A stretch of 22,737 bases of DNA, taken from assembly GCA_003132865.1 (NCBI GenBank), contig PKYZ01000863.1, forward strand, positions 1,271-24,007, in the 5' to 3' direction. The DNA is from Bryobacterales bacterium. Its GTDB lineage: Bacteria > Acidobacteriota > Terriglobia > Bryobacterales > Bryobacteraceae. The notes under the pieces were generated by a model. The model saw only the letters and a program-made list of their open reading frames with translations, was not told where the DNA came from and searched no databases. Each line of letters begins with the position of its first letter. Position 1 is the stretch's first letter. The position numbers and the translations under genes are program-made. Shown here piece after piece: positions 12,758 to 20,216 of the stretch.

Positions 12758-13138
12758 CTATAGACTTGTGCGATGGAAACGCTTCAAGACCACCGGATCG
12801 CCGGCTGGCGTGCGGTAGGCGGCGGCGCCTTTCAGTGGGACGAAGCCGGCCGATTTCGAAGGCACACCGCCCACGGGGCTGGCGGTCCGGCTCACCGCGG
12901 CCTTGGCCGGCACAGGCTGCACGACCGGAGGGGCCGGCTGTCTTTCGAGGAACGTCTTGACATCTTTCACGATCTTGTCTTCGGTGTTCCGGCGCCCGAT
13001 TTTTCGCACGACATCGCGCAGGGCGAACGAAAGCATGAAGGCCAGAACGGCGCCGCCGAGGATCCAAATCGATCCGTTGCGCGCCGGAGCGCCGCGGCGG
13101 ACGACCACCATCAGGCCAGCGGCAATCGGGAACAGCAC
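12758..13138 (-). CDS. Small membrane protein of unknown function, N-terminus uncertain
   Basis: The frame gives 126 residues with two hydrophobic stretches, LFPIAAGLMVVV at the start and SIWILGGAVLAFMLSFAL at about 23-40, then a cytoplasmic-type basic segment and a Pro/Val/Ala-rich tail. Coding-like sequence continues upstream in frame (TEKHSAVDSPEYV) but has no start codon until an ATG at 13206, which lies in a different frame. One extra base in the six-G run at 13189-13194 would join them as MTFDPP plus the extension. So the gene either starts at the codon at 13138 or is frameshifted by a homopolymer change. No family recognised. Confidence 0.5.
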   Translation of the reverse strand: MLFPIAAGLMVVVRRGAPARNGSIWILGGAVLAFMLSFALRDVVRKIGRRNTEDKIVKDVKTFLERQPAPPVVQPVPAKAAVSRTASPVGGVPSKSAGFVPLKGAAAYRTPAGDPVVLKRFHRTSL

Positions 13139-13302
13139 ATACTCTGGTGAATCGACCGCGCTGTGTTTCTCAGTCTTCGTCCGGCGATGGGGGGATCGAA
13201 AGTCATGGTTGTCTCCAGTCGGCTTGAACGGGCGGTGACAGGGCTGGTGGCCTGGCCGGCTGCCTGTGACAGGCCTGTCACTTTTGGCCGGGACATGCGG
13301 TG

Positions 13303-13945
13303 GTAAACTGCGGGAAGGTGCCCCGTGGCGTCGAATCCAGTCTCCAAACTCACTGAAGAGCAGTACTTGGCGATCGAACGGGCGGCGGAGTTCCGCAGCG
13401 AATTCGTGGATGGCGAGATGTTCGCCATGGCAGGAGCCTCAATGAGCCATCTCCGGCTACAGCAGAATCTAGCTGTCGAGATCCATACCGCCCTGCGCGG
13501 CGGCCGGTGCGAAGCTTTCGGTTCCGATTGCCGCATCCGGGTATCAAGCCAGGCGTACGTGTATGCAGACGTCTCGGTTGCCTGCGAGCCCGTGATGGCG
13601 GCGAACATGACGATAACCTCACGAATCCCGTCGTGATCTTCGAGGTGCTTTCGCCCTCCACCGAGAAGTATGATCGCGGCCTGAAGTTTCAGCACTACCG
13701 AACTTTCGATTCGCTCAGGGACTACATCCTGGTGAATCGGGAACAGGTCCGCATCGAACAGTTCACGCCCCGGCCGGATGGCACCTGGACTTTCCGCGAC
13801 TACCAGGGTCCGGACGAAGAACTGAAGATCGATGCCATCGGCGTCACGATCCCGCTGCGGCGGATCTATGATCGGGTTAGCATCCTGCCGGTGACGAACT
13901 GAACCGCGCGCGGATGCGTGCGGTACGGTCGAGTTCGTCCGCCCC
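13303..13945. repeat. Tandem repeat unit A (Uma2 gene plus flanks)
   Basis: From about TAAACTGCGG at 13303 to GAGTTCGTCC near 13945 this block matches unit B at 13975-14625. It includes a whole Uma2-type gene and about 43 bases of a following minus-strand gene end. Confidence 0.8.
13325..13902 (+). pseudogene. Uma2 (DUF820) family nuclease, copy A, one-base frameshift
   Basis: The GTG at 13325 opens ASNPVSKLTEEQYLAIERAA, then EFVDGEMFAMAGASMSHLRL and YVYADVSVA. One base is missing near 13588. After it the frame continues EHDDNLTNPVVIFEVLSPST, EKYDRGLKFQHYRTFDSLRD and YILVNREQVRIEQF to 13902. These are PD-(D/E)XK motifs of the Uma2 family: Asp in ADV, Glu in FEVLSPST, and Lys in GLKFQHY. The usual PDV is ADV here. 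The total of 578 bases is one short of a 192-residue gene. The biological role of the family is unclear. Confidence 0.85.
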
Positions 13946-13974
13946 ACTCCACGACATTGGTCTGGAAAGCTGGT

Positions 13975-14625
13975 GCTAAACTGCGGAGAGGGGTCCTGCG
14001 GCGTCGAACCCAGTCTCCAAACTCACTGAAGAGCAGTACCTGGTCATCGAGCGGGCGGCGGAGTTTCCGCAGCGAATTCCTGGATGGTGAGATGTTCGCC
14101 ATGGCCGGCACTTCAAACCGGCACGGCCGGATCCAGCGGAATCTGATTGGGGAACTCTATATCGCATTACGGGGCGGCACGGGCGGGCCTTTTGGGTCCG
14201 ATTCCCGGGTCAAGGTCTCGAGCGAGGCATACGTGTACCCGGACGTCACGGTAGTCTGTGGAAGGCAACGGACCGCCGATGAACATGACGACATCCTGAT
14301 CAACCCCGTGGCGATCTTCGGGGTCCTGTCACCCTCCACCGAGAAGTATGATCGCGGCCTGAAGTTTCAGCATTACCGAACTCTCGATTCGCTCATGGAC
14401 TACATCCTGGTGAATCAGGAACAGGTCCGCATCGAACAGTTCACGCGCCAACCGGATGGCACCTGGACGTTGCGCGACTACCAGGGTCCGGACGAAGAAC
14501 TGAAGATCGATTCCATCGGCGTCGCGATCCCGCTGCGGCAGATTTACGATCAGCTCGACATCCCGCCGGCTACTGACTGAACCGCGCGCGGATGCGTACG
14601 GGGCGGTCCAGTTCGTCCATGACTT
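13975..14625. repeat. Tandem repeat unit B (Uma2 gene plus flanks)
   Basis: This is the second unit of the direct duplication described at 13303-13945. The units are separated by about 30 bases. Its right end lies within the minus-strand gene remnant at 14570-14980, which therefore supplied the tail found in unit A. Confidence 0.8.
13998..14580 (+). pseudogene. Uma2 (DUF820) family nuclease, copy B, frameshifted and with catalytic Glu lost
   Basis: Aligned to copy A, the start codon GTG is GCG (13998-14000). An extra T in TTT at 14064-14066 shifts the frame after LTEEQYLVIERAAEF. Beyond it the protein is well preserved: SEFLDGEMFAMAGTSNRHGR, YVYPDVTVVCG and EKYDRGLKFQHYRTLDSLMD. The active-site PDV and Lys are present, but the Glu of FEVLSPST is Gly (GGG at 14320-14322). 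This copy thus carries three lesions, none shared with copy A. Confidence 0.85.
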
Positions 14626-14980
14626 CGAGGACGCTGCGCTCGAGATCGGTGTCGGGCGGGTGCGCTTGCAGCCGTTGGCGGACTTCGCGGGCCGCGGCGG
14701 CGGTCTGTTGGCCGCCGATGAAGGCGTTCGGCCAGGCGAGCACCAAGAAGATCTTGCGGTCGCGCTTGATTTGGGGCAGGGAAGTGAGGGCCGGCTTCAA
14801 GCAGGGAAGCGTGAGGGCCGCCTGGTTCCAATAGTTAAACGCGCCCTGGCTCGCTCTCCAGGCCCGGCACGCCGACTGCCCGGCTAGGATGCTCTTCAGG
14901 CGCGCCAGCCACGGGGTTCCAACCCTACCATCAAAATCGAGAGCAAATAGGCGGGAGCGGGGCGGTACACCACCTATCCT
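14570..14980 (-). pseudogene. Gene remnant of unknown family without a start codon
   Basis: The minus strand is open for 136 codons and reads like protein: LFALDFDGRVGTPWLARLKS, FNYWNQAALTLPCLKPALTS, DRKIFLVLAWPNAFIGGQQT and ERSVLEVMDELDRPVRIRAR. The in-frame stop upstream is at 14983-14981 and no ATG, GTG or TTG starts the conserved part; the first Met is at 14800. It may be a 3' fragment of a longer gene cut on its upstream side. Its last 15 codons recur beside Uma2 copy A. Confidence 0.45.
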
Positions 14981-15052
14981 TCACCAGAGCCGCCCCGCGC
15001 ATTGTATCCCCGGCTGGCTCCCGTACGTCCAACACTGCGGAAGGATAATTCT

Positions 15053-15979
15053 ATGATCCGCATCGGCGCGCTCGTCGCCGCTTCTATCGCTGCTTCTATC
15101 GGGGCAGGCGCATTGTCCGCGCGCGACATCCCAGGCCCTGGACTGCCTGTCAGCGTTGTCGTCACCGCAGCCGGACAAAAAAGCGCCTCCGCCCCACAAC
15201 TGACCGCGGATGACGTTCTGGTCTCTGAAAACAAGCAGCACATGCCGGTCACCGGCTTGGAGCCGCTGCGCAGCCAAGGCGGCCTGCAACTCTGGCTCCT
15301 GATTGACGACGGTTCCGCCACCAACCTCGGCACGCAACTGGCAGACCTCAAGAAATTCGTGCTGGCCCAGCATGCCACCACCCAAATCGGCATTGGCTAC
15401 ATGCGAAACGGCGGAGTGCAAACGGTTCAGCCGCTGACCTCGGACCACCAACTGGCGGCCAAGGCGATGCGGCTGCCCACCGGCATGCCGGGCATCTCAG
15501 CCAGCCCGTATCTGGCATTGGCGGAGCTGATTCACAAATGGCCCGCCGGTTCTGCGGCGCGTGAAGTTCTGATGGTGTCGAGCGGCATCGATCCCGATTT
15601 CGGTTCCGGTCCCGATAATCCTTACTTAGACGCGGCGATTGACGCGGCGCAACGCGCCGGAATTGTTGTGTATTCGATCTATTACTCGGGTGCGGGTCGC
15701 TGGGCGCACGCTTATTGGCAGCTCTTCTGGGGCCAGAACTATCTCGCGCAGCTTAGCGATGAAACTGGCGGCCAGTTATATTACCTCGGCACGGAGAATC
15801 CGGTGTCAATGGCTCCCTATCTGGATGATCTCAGCCAGCGGTTGAGCAGGCAGTACCTGCTCACCTTCCTGGCGAAGCCGGAAAGCAAACCGGGATTCCA
15901 GGCTGTCAAAATCAGAACCGAGCTTCCGCATGTCACTCTGGTGGGCCCGTCGAGGGTTTACGTGCCGGCAAGCCAGTAA
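15053..15979 (+). CDS. Secreted VWFA-related protein of the Acidobacteria type
   Basis: A 308-residue protein. A signal peptide (MIRIGALVAASIAASIGAGA) precedes a short beta-rich region VSVVVTAAGQ and DDVLVSENKQHMPVTGLEPL, then a von Willebrand A-like domain from about residue 80. The metal-site motif DxSxS is degenerate (LLIDDGSATNLG). Later elements REVLMVSSGIDPDFGSG, AGIVVYSIYYSG and QLSDETGGQLYYLGT fit the VWFA-related family described from Acidobacteria. It presumably mediates extracytoplasmic protein binding. A good Shine-Dalgarno (GGAAGGA) sits eight bases before the ATG at 15053. The gene stands alone, with a small secreted protein downstream. Confidence 0.85.
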   Translation: MIRIGALVAASIAASIGAGALSARDIPGPGLPVSVVVTAAGQKSASAPQLTADDVLVSENKQHMPVTGLEPLRSQGGLQLWLLIDDGSATNLGTQLADLKKFVLAQHATTQIGIGYMRNGGVQTVQPLTSDHQLAAKAMRLPTGMPGISASPYLALAELIHKWPAGSAAREVLMVSSGIDPDFGSGPDNPYLDAAIDAAQRAGIVVYSIYYSGAGRWAHAYWQLFWGQNYLAQLSDETGGQLYYLGTENPVSMAPYLDDLSQRLSRQYLLTFLAKPESKPGFQAVKIRTELPHVTLVGPSRVYVPASQ

Positions 15980-16035
15980 CGCCGGATAACAAACCACCCC
16001 AGCGAAGCGTCCTACAGCGCGAAGGAGGGATGCAG

Positions 16036-16437
16036 ATGTTACGACGATTCGCCCGAATGGTGATGATGCTGATGCCGTTGGCCCTCGCTTCGGGTGGCGG
16101 CGTCTTTTTGGTGGTGCAGAACAAAGATGCAGGCTTGACGGTGGAGGCCCAAGGCTGCCAGGATTATTCGCACGCGCGCATAACCGGGCAGGCCGAAGGC
16201 ATCGTCAACGGAAAGCGGCAGTCGATGTCGTTGGACTTGACACCCACCGGCAAGCCCGGAACCTATACGGTTCGCAAACAATGGCCCGCCGAGGGAAAGT
16301 GGGTGCTGGTTTTCAGCGGCACCTCCGGCGAAAGACATACCCACACGCTCGTGGATCTCACTCCCGACAGTCAATGGCGCCCCCGCATGACCATGCGCCC
16401 TGTCTCGGCGGAGGAGATCGAAGCCGCCTTACGCTAA
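16036..16437 (+). CDS. Small secreted protein of unknown function
   Basis: A 133-residue protein with an N-terminal signal peptide or membrane anchor (RRFARMVMMLMPLALASGGG). The rest is beta-rich: ARITGQAEGIVNGKRQSMSL, GTYTVRKQWPAEGKWVLVFS, and a C-terminal RPVSAEEIEAALR. The alternating pattern suggests an immunoglobulin-like or lipocalin-like sandwich, but I recognise no family. GAAGGAGGG ends one base before the ATG at 16030, so the second ATG at 16036 is the better spaced start. It follows the VWFA-type gene by 56 bases and may be co-transcribed. Confidence 0.7.
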   Translation: MLRRFARMVMMLMPLALASGGGVFLVVQNKDAGLTVEAQGCQDYSHARITGQAEGIVNGKRQSMSLDLTPTGKPGTYTVRKQWPAEGKWVLVFSGTSGERHTHTLVDLTPDSQWRPRMTMRPVSAEEIEAALR

Positions 16438-16454
16438 ACCGCCCGTGGTAGAAT

Positions 16455-16583
16455 TCGTGGGGCAGACCTCCAGGTCTGCGCGGGTCCTCCAGGACCCGCT
16501 CTTCGCGCAACGAAATCAGCCATATCCGAGCACGAACAGGCCGACGTGGACGTCGGCCGCAGGACTGGAGTCCTGCCCCACGA
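16455..16583. repeat. Palindrome cluster: four two-base-loop hairpins inside an outer inverted repeat
   Basis: Outer arms TCGTGGGGCAG (16455-16465) and CTGCCCCACGA (16573-16583) are perfect inverted repeats. Inside are four perfect hairpins with a two-base centre: GCAGACCTCCAGGTCTGC (16462-16479), GCGGGTCCTCCAGGACCCGC (16480-16499), GGCCGACGTGGACGTCGGCC (16539-16558) and GCAGGACTGGAGTCCTGC (16559-16576). Hairpins come in two abutting pairs around a 39-base spacer. The element fills the gap before the ABC permease gene. It could be a REP- or MITE-like mobile repeat or an RNA-level structure. Confidence 0.85.
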
Positions 16584-16628
16584 GCTTGCTTCAGGCCAGC
16601 AATGCCCCGCAACCAAGGAACGATAACC

Positions 16629-17396
16629 ATGAAGAACGTTTGGATTATCTGCCGTAAAGAACTCAAGAGTTACTTCGCTTCGCCGATCGCCTATCTGCTG
16701 ATGGCGTTTTTCGCGCTGATCTTCGGGTTTGGCTTCTTCACCGCCACACGCGACTTCGTGCGCTTCGGTTTCATGGCCGAAATGCAGGGCCGTAACATGC
16801 CGATGAATGTCAACGAGCAGGTCATCCGGCCCTTGCTGGGATTCGCCAGCACGGTGGCGCTCTTCCTCATCCCCATGATCACCATGCGTCTGTTCGCCGA
16901 AGAGAAGAAAACCGGCACCATCGAGCTGTTGATGACTTCGCCCGTCTACGATTGGGAAATCATCCTGGGCAAGTGGCTGGGCGCGCTCCTTCTTTACTTA
17001 TGCGTGCTGGCTATGTCCGCCCTCAACATCGCAGTGCTCTTCGCGTTCGGCAAGCCGGACTGGAAGCCCATCCTGATCGGCTATCTGGGCTTGATCCTGC
17101 AAGGCGGGACCTTGCTGGCCATCGGCGCGTTCATCTCCACCACCACCAAGAACCAGATCATCGCCGGCGGCGTCACTTTCTTTGTGTGCCTGCTGCTGTG
17201 GTTGCTGAGCTGGTTTACCGCCTACGATACCACCGGCTACGGGCAGGTGGTGAATTACTTGTCCATCGTGACGCACTTTGAAGGATTCCAGAAAGGGGTA
17301 CTCGACTCAAAGGACGTGATCTTCTACCTCTCCATGATCTTCTTCTCCCTGTTTATCACGTCCCGTTCCATGGAGTCGCTGCGCTGGAGAGCATAA
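16629..17396 (+). CDS. ABC-2 type permease, GldF-like
   Basis: A 255-residue inner membrane protein with about six transmembrane spans, among them PIAYLLMAFFALIFGFGFFT, LLGFASTVALFLIPMITMRL and GGVTFFVCLLLWLLSWFTAY. The segment EEKKTGTIELLMTSPVYDWE between the second and third spans is the signature of ABC-2 permeases of this group. It would form a transporter or membrane-remodelling complex with an ATPase and a GldG-like partner. The ATG at 16629 has AAGGA upstream; an earlier in-frame start at 16602 would lie before it. The stop abuts the ATG of the next gene. No ATP-binding gene lies upstream in this window. Confidence 0.9.
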   Translation: MKNVWIICRKELKSYFASPIAYLLMAFFALIFGFGFFTATRDFVRFGFMAEMQGRNMPMNVNEQVIRPLLGFASTVALFLIPMITMRLFAEEKKTGTIELLMTSPVYDWEIILGKWLGALLLYLCVLAMSALNIAVLFAFGKPDWKPILIGYLGLILQGGTLLAIGAFISTTTKNQIIAGGVTFFVCLLLWLLSWFTAYDTTGYGQVVNYLSIVTHFEGFQKGVLDSKDVIFYLSMIFFSLFITSRSMESLRWRA

Positions 17397-18833
17397 ATGA
17401 AAGCAGACTGGATTAAAGCAAGACAGACAAAGTACTCGGCCTATGTCACCGTCTATATCCTGGTGATCCTGGCCGTGTTGGGTGTGGCTAACTTTCTGGC
17501 CAATCGCTACGACAAATCTTACGATGCCACCGCAAACAAGCAGTTCAGCCTTTCCGATCAGACCGTCAAGGCCGTAAAAGGATTGAAGAAGGATGTCACT
17601 GTTACTTACTTCGGTGAGACGACCAATTTCCAGCAAGCCCGCGACCTGCTGGGCCGTTATGCCAGCCTGTCTCCCAGGCTGAAGGTCGATTACATCGATC
17701 CGGTGAAGAAGCCGCAGTTGGCGCGCGCCGCGGGAGTCCGGCAGTTAGGCACCATAGTAGTGGATACCGGTGAGCGCAAGGAAGACGCCAAGAGCCTCAC
17801 GGAGGAAGAAATCACCGGCGCGCTGATCCGGTCGCTCAAGGGCGGCGAGCGCAATGCGTGCTTCCTCGCCGGTAGCGGCGAGCACGGCTTGGACGACACC
17901 GCGGGCGGCGGCTTCTCCACGTTGAAGGAAGCCCTGGAACATAATAATTACAAGACGCGCTCCGTCAACCTGGCGCAGCCGGCGACGCCCTTGGGGGCTG
18001 GCGCCGCGCCCGTGATCGGCCAGGTGCAGCAGGCTAAAGTGGAAATCCCCAAGGATTGCACCGTGCTTGTCTCCGGAGGTCCCAAGCTGGCCTATTCTCC
18101 CGCGGCAGCCGCGGCGATCAAAGCATTCGTCGAAAGCGGCGGCAGCGTGCTGTTCCTGATGGATACGCCGTTGCGCATCGGCTCCGAGGAAGGCACTGAG
18201 AACCCCGAAGTGGTGAAGATGCTGGCCGATTGGGGTGTGACTATGAATAACGATCTGGCGCTCGATACCAGCGGCATCGGCCAGATCTTTAACCTGGGGC
18301 CGGAAGTAGCCATGGTGACCAATTACGAATCGCAGGCCATTGTGCGGGACTTCAAAGAAGGTGTGCCCACAGCCATCCCGCTTTCCCGCACGTTGAAGAT
18401 CGCAGGAAATACCAAGGTAACCGACGACAAACTGATGTCCACGACCGATAGTAGCTTTGCCGCATCCAGCGTACAGGGTGGTCACGTCGATCCGAAGAAA
18501 GGCGTCAAGGGACCGCTGGTGCTGGCCGCCGCTGGAACCTACAATACCGGCAAGCCGGGTAGTTCGGGCCGCTTCGTGGTATTTGGGTCGTCGCAGTGGG
18601 CGGTGAATAACTTACTCGGTTCGCGTTCGGTTGCTAACCGCGACCTGGCCCTGAACACGTTCAACTGGCTCACCTCCGACGAAGACCTCATCTCCATCCG
18701 TCCGAAAGAGCCCGAGGACCGCCGCCTGAACATCAGCGGCAACCGCATGAACCTGATTTTCTGGTGGAGCGTGGTGTTGCTTCCGCTCACCGTGGTCGGC
18801 GCCGGGCTCATGGTTTGGTGGCGCAGGAGATAG
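17397..18833 (+). CDS. GldG-family ABC transporter auxiliary protein
   Basis: A 478-residue protein with one N-terminal span (YVTVYILVILAVLGVANFLA), a large extracytoplasmic domain and one C-terminal span (LIFWWSVVLLPLTVVGAGLM) followed by WWRRR. The domain has the GldG pattern: FSLSDQTVKAVKGLKKDVTV, TYFGETTNFQQARDLLGRYA and KVDYIDPVKKPQLARA. A later part GGSVLFLMDTPL is typical of the related unknown-type ABC component family. The ATG follows the permease stop directly, and DUF4340 follows after three bases, so the three are one operon. In gliding bacteria GldF and GldG form an ABC complex; here the cargo is unknown. Confidence 0.88.
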   Translation: MKADWIKARQTKYSAYVTVYILVILAVLGVANFLANRYDKSYDATANKQFSLSDQTVKAVKGLKKDVTVTYFGETTNFQQARDLLGRYASLSPRLKVDYIDPVKKPQLARAAGVRQLGTIVVDTGERKEDAKSLTEEEITGALIRSLKGGERNACFLAGSGEHGLDDTAGGGFSTLKEALEHNNYKTRSVNLAQPATPLGAGAAPVIGQVQQAKVEIPKDCTVLVSGGPKLAYSPAAAAAIKAFVESGGSVLFLMDTPLRIGSEEGTENPEVVKMLADWGVTMNNDLALDTSGIGQIFNLGPEVAMVTNYESQAIVRDFKEGVPTAIPLSRTLKIAGNTKVTDDKLMSTTDSSFAASSVQGGHVDPKKGVKGPLVLAAAGTYNTGKPGSSGRFVVFGSSQWAVNNLLGSRSVANRDLALNTFNWLTSDEDLISIRPKEPEDRRLNISGNRMNLIFWWSVVLLPLTVVGAGLMVWWRRR

Positions 18834-18836
18834 CCC

Positions 18837-20168
18837 ATGAAACCACGCGGACTGCTTGCGGCGGTGATCGTGCTGGCGGCTTTGGGCGGCGCGCTCTACT
18901 GGTCCAACCGGAAACAGAAAGCCGAGGCCGCCAAGCCCGCCACCGATACCACCACCACCACGAAAATCCTCTCCATTCCCGAGGATCAAATCAAGGAAGT
19001 CACACTCAAGAAGACCGGCGCGGAAACTACCGTGCTCCGCATCGGCGACGACGGCAAATGGCAGCTCGCCGAACCCAAGCCGCTGCGCGCCGATCAGGAC
19101 ACGGCTAAGTCGCTGGTCGCCTCGCTGGCGACGCTGAATGCCGACAAAGTCGTGGAAGACAAAGCCGCGGATCTCTCGCCTTACGGCCTGAACGCGCCCA
19201 CACTCGACGTCACCGTTCTCAAGAAGGATGGTAAGTCGCAAGACTTCCTGGTGGGCGACGACACACCCACTGGTGGCGGCACCTATGCCAAGCTGGCCGG
19301 CGATCCGCATGTATATACCATCGCCAGTTACGTCAAGACCAGCCTCGACAAGACTCCCAACGACCTGCGCGACAAGCGCTTGTTGACCTTCGATCAGGAC
19401 AAGCTCACCCGCGTGGATCTGCAGCCGGCCAAAGGCGAGACCATCGAATTCGGCAAGAACAATCAGAACGACTGGCAGATCCTGAAGCCCAAACCGCTGC
19501 GCGCCGATGGCTCGCAGGTCGAGGAATTGATCCGCAAGCTGAAAGACGCGAAGATGGACGCCATCATCTCCGATGAAGATGCGAAGAAGGCCGCCGCCGC
19601 GTTCGCCTCAGGCGTCAAAGTCGCCGTGGCGGGAGTGACGGATGCGAGCGGCGCCCAACAACTCGACGTCCGCAAAGACAAGGACAAGAATTACTACGTC
19701 AAGAGCAGCGCTGTTGACGGCATATATAAAGTCACCGCCGACCTGGGCGATGGCCTCGACAAAAAAGTCGACGATTTCCGCAACAAAAAGCTTTTCGATT
19801 TCGGCTGGACCGATCCCAACAAGGTGGAAGCCGGCAAAGCCACTTTCGAAAAGAGCGGCGACAAGTGGATGAGTGGCGCAAAGCAAATGGACGCGCCTTC
19901 GGTGCAGAACGTGGTCGATAAGCTGCGCGAACTGACAGCCGCGAAATTTCTCGATAGCAGTGGCGGCGGTGCGCCCGTGTTGGACATCACGGTGAGCTCC
20001 AACAGCGGCAAGCGTGTGGAGAAGGTCTCCATTACCAAGCAAGGCGATACATATTTCGCGAAGCGTGAGAACGAGCCGAGCATCTATCAATTAGACAGCA
20101 AGGCGGTGGAAGACCTGCAAAAGGCCGCAAACGAGGTCAAGGAATTCCAACCGCCCAAGAAAAAGTAG
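18837..20168 (+). CDS. DUF4340 domain protein, membrane anchored
   Basis: A 443-residue protein with one N-terminal span (LLAAVIVLAALGGALYW) and an extracytoplasmic region built of three similar units. Unit one has KEVTLKKTGAETTVLRIGDD and EPKPLRADQDTAKSLVASL. Unit two has TRVDLQPAKGETIEFGKNNQ and KPKPLRADGSQVEELIRKL. Unit three has NKVEAGKATFEKSGDKWMSG and MDAPSVQNVVDKLREL. DUF4340 proteins commonly follow GldG-like genes and are thought to be part of the same membrane complex. The Lys/Asp-rich composition fits a periplasmic protein. It begins three bases after the GldG-like stop. A short palindrome follows the stop. Confidence 0.88.
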   Translation: MKPRGLLAAVIVLAALGGALYWSNRKQKAEAAKPATDTTTTTKILSIPEDQIKEVTLKKTGAETTVLRIGDDGKWQLAEPKPLRADQDTAKSLVASLATLNADKVVEDKAADLSPYGLNAPTLDVTVLKKDGKSQDFLVGDDTPTGGGTYAKLAGDPHVYTIASYVKTSLDKTPNDLRDKRLLTFDQDKLTRVDLQPAKGETIEFGKNNQNDWQILKPKPLRADGSQVEELIRKLKDAKMDAIISDEDAKKAAAAFASGVKVAVAGVTDASGAQQLDVRKDKDKNYYVKSSAVDGIYKVTADLGDGLDKKVDDFRNKKLFDFGWTDPNKVEAGKATFEKSGDKWMSGAKQMDAPSVQNVVDKLRELTAAKFLDSSGGGAPVLDITVSSNSGKRVEKVSITKQGDTYFAKRENEPSIYQLDSKAVEDLQKAANEVKEFQPPKKK

Positions 20169-20172
20169 GTAG

Positions 20173-20190
20173 GACAGGCTTCAGCCTGTC
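20173..20190. repeat. Perfect hairpin after the DUF4340 gene
   Basis: GACAGGCTTCAGCCTGTC has 8-base arms around TC. It has the same design as the four palindromes at 16462-16576. It starts four bases past the stop codon. Only TTGCTGG follows, not a U-run, so it is a poor intrinsic terminator. Confidence 0.75.
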
Positions 20191-20216
20191 TTGCTGGTTG
20201 TGAATTGAGCACCTGC

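Noticed and set aside
12713..12820. Short plus-strand ORF starting MQYRRQHGMEV with AGGAG upstream
   Set aside because: It is only about 34 codons, overlaps the 3' end of the minus-strand membrane protein gene, and has no recognisable features.
13111..13947. Minus-strand open frame of 278 codons across Uma2 copy A
   Set aside because: It is the antisense of a recognisable Uma2 gene and crosses into the neighbouring membrane protein gene.
16455..16583. CRISPR-like array
   Set aside because: The repeated units differ in sequence and are palindromes back to back. There are no constant repeats with unique spacers, and no cas genes are nearby.
20173..20200. Hairpin after the DUF4340 gene as an intrinsic terminator
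   Set aside because: The stem is good but no run of T follows, and the design matches the palindrome family at 16462-16576.
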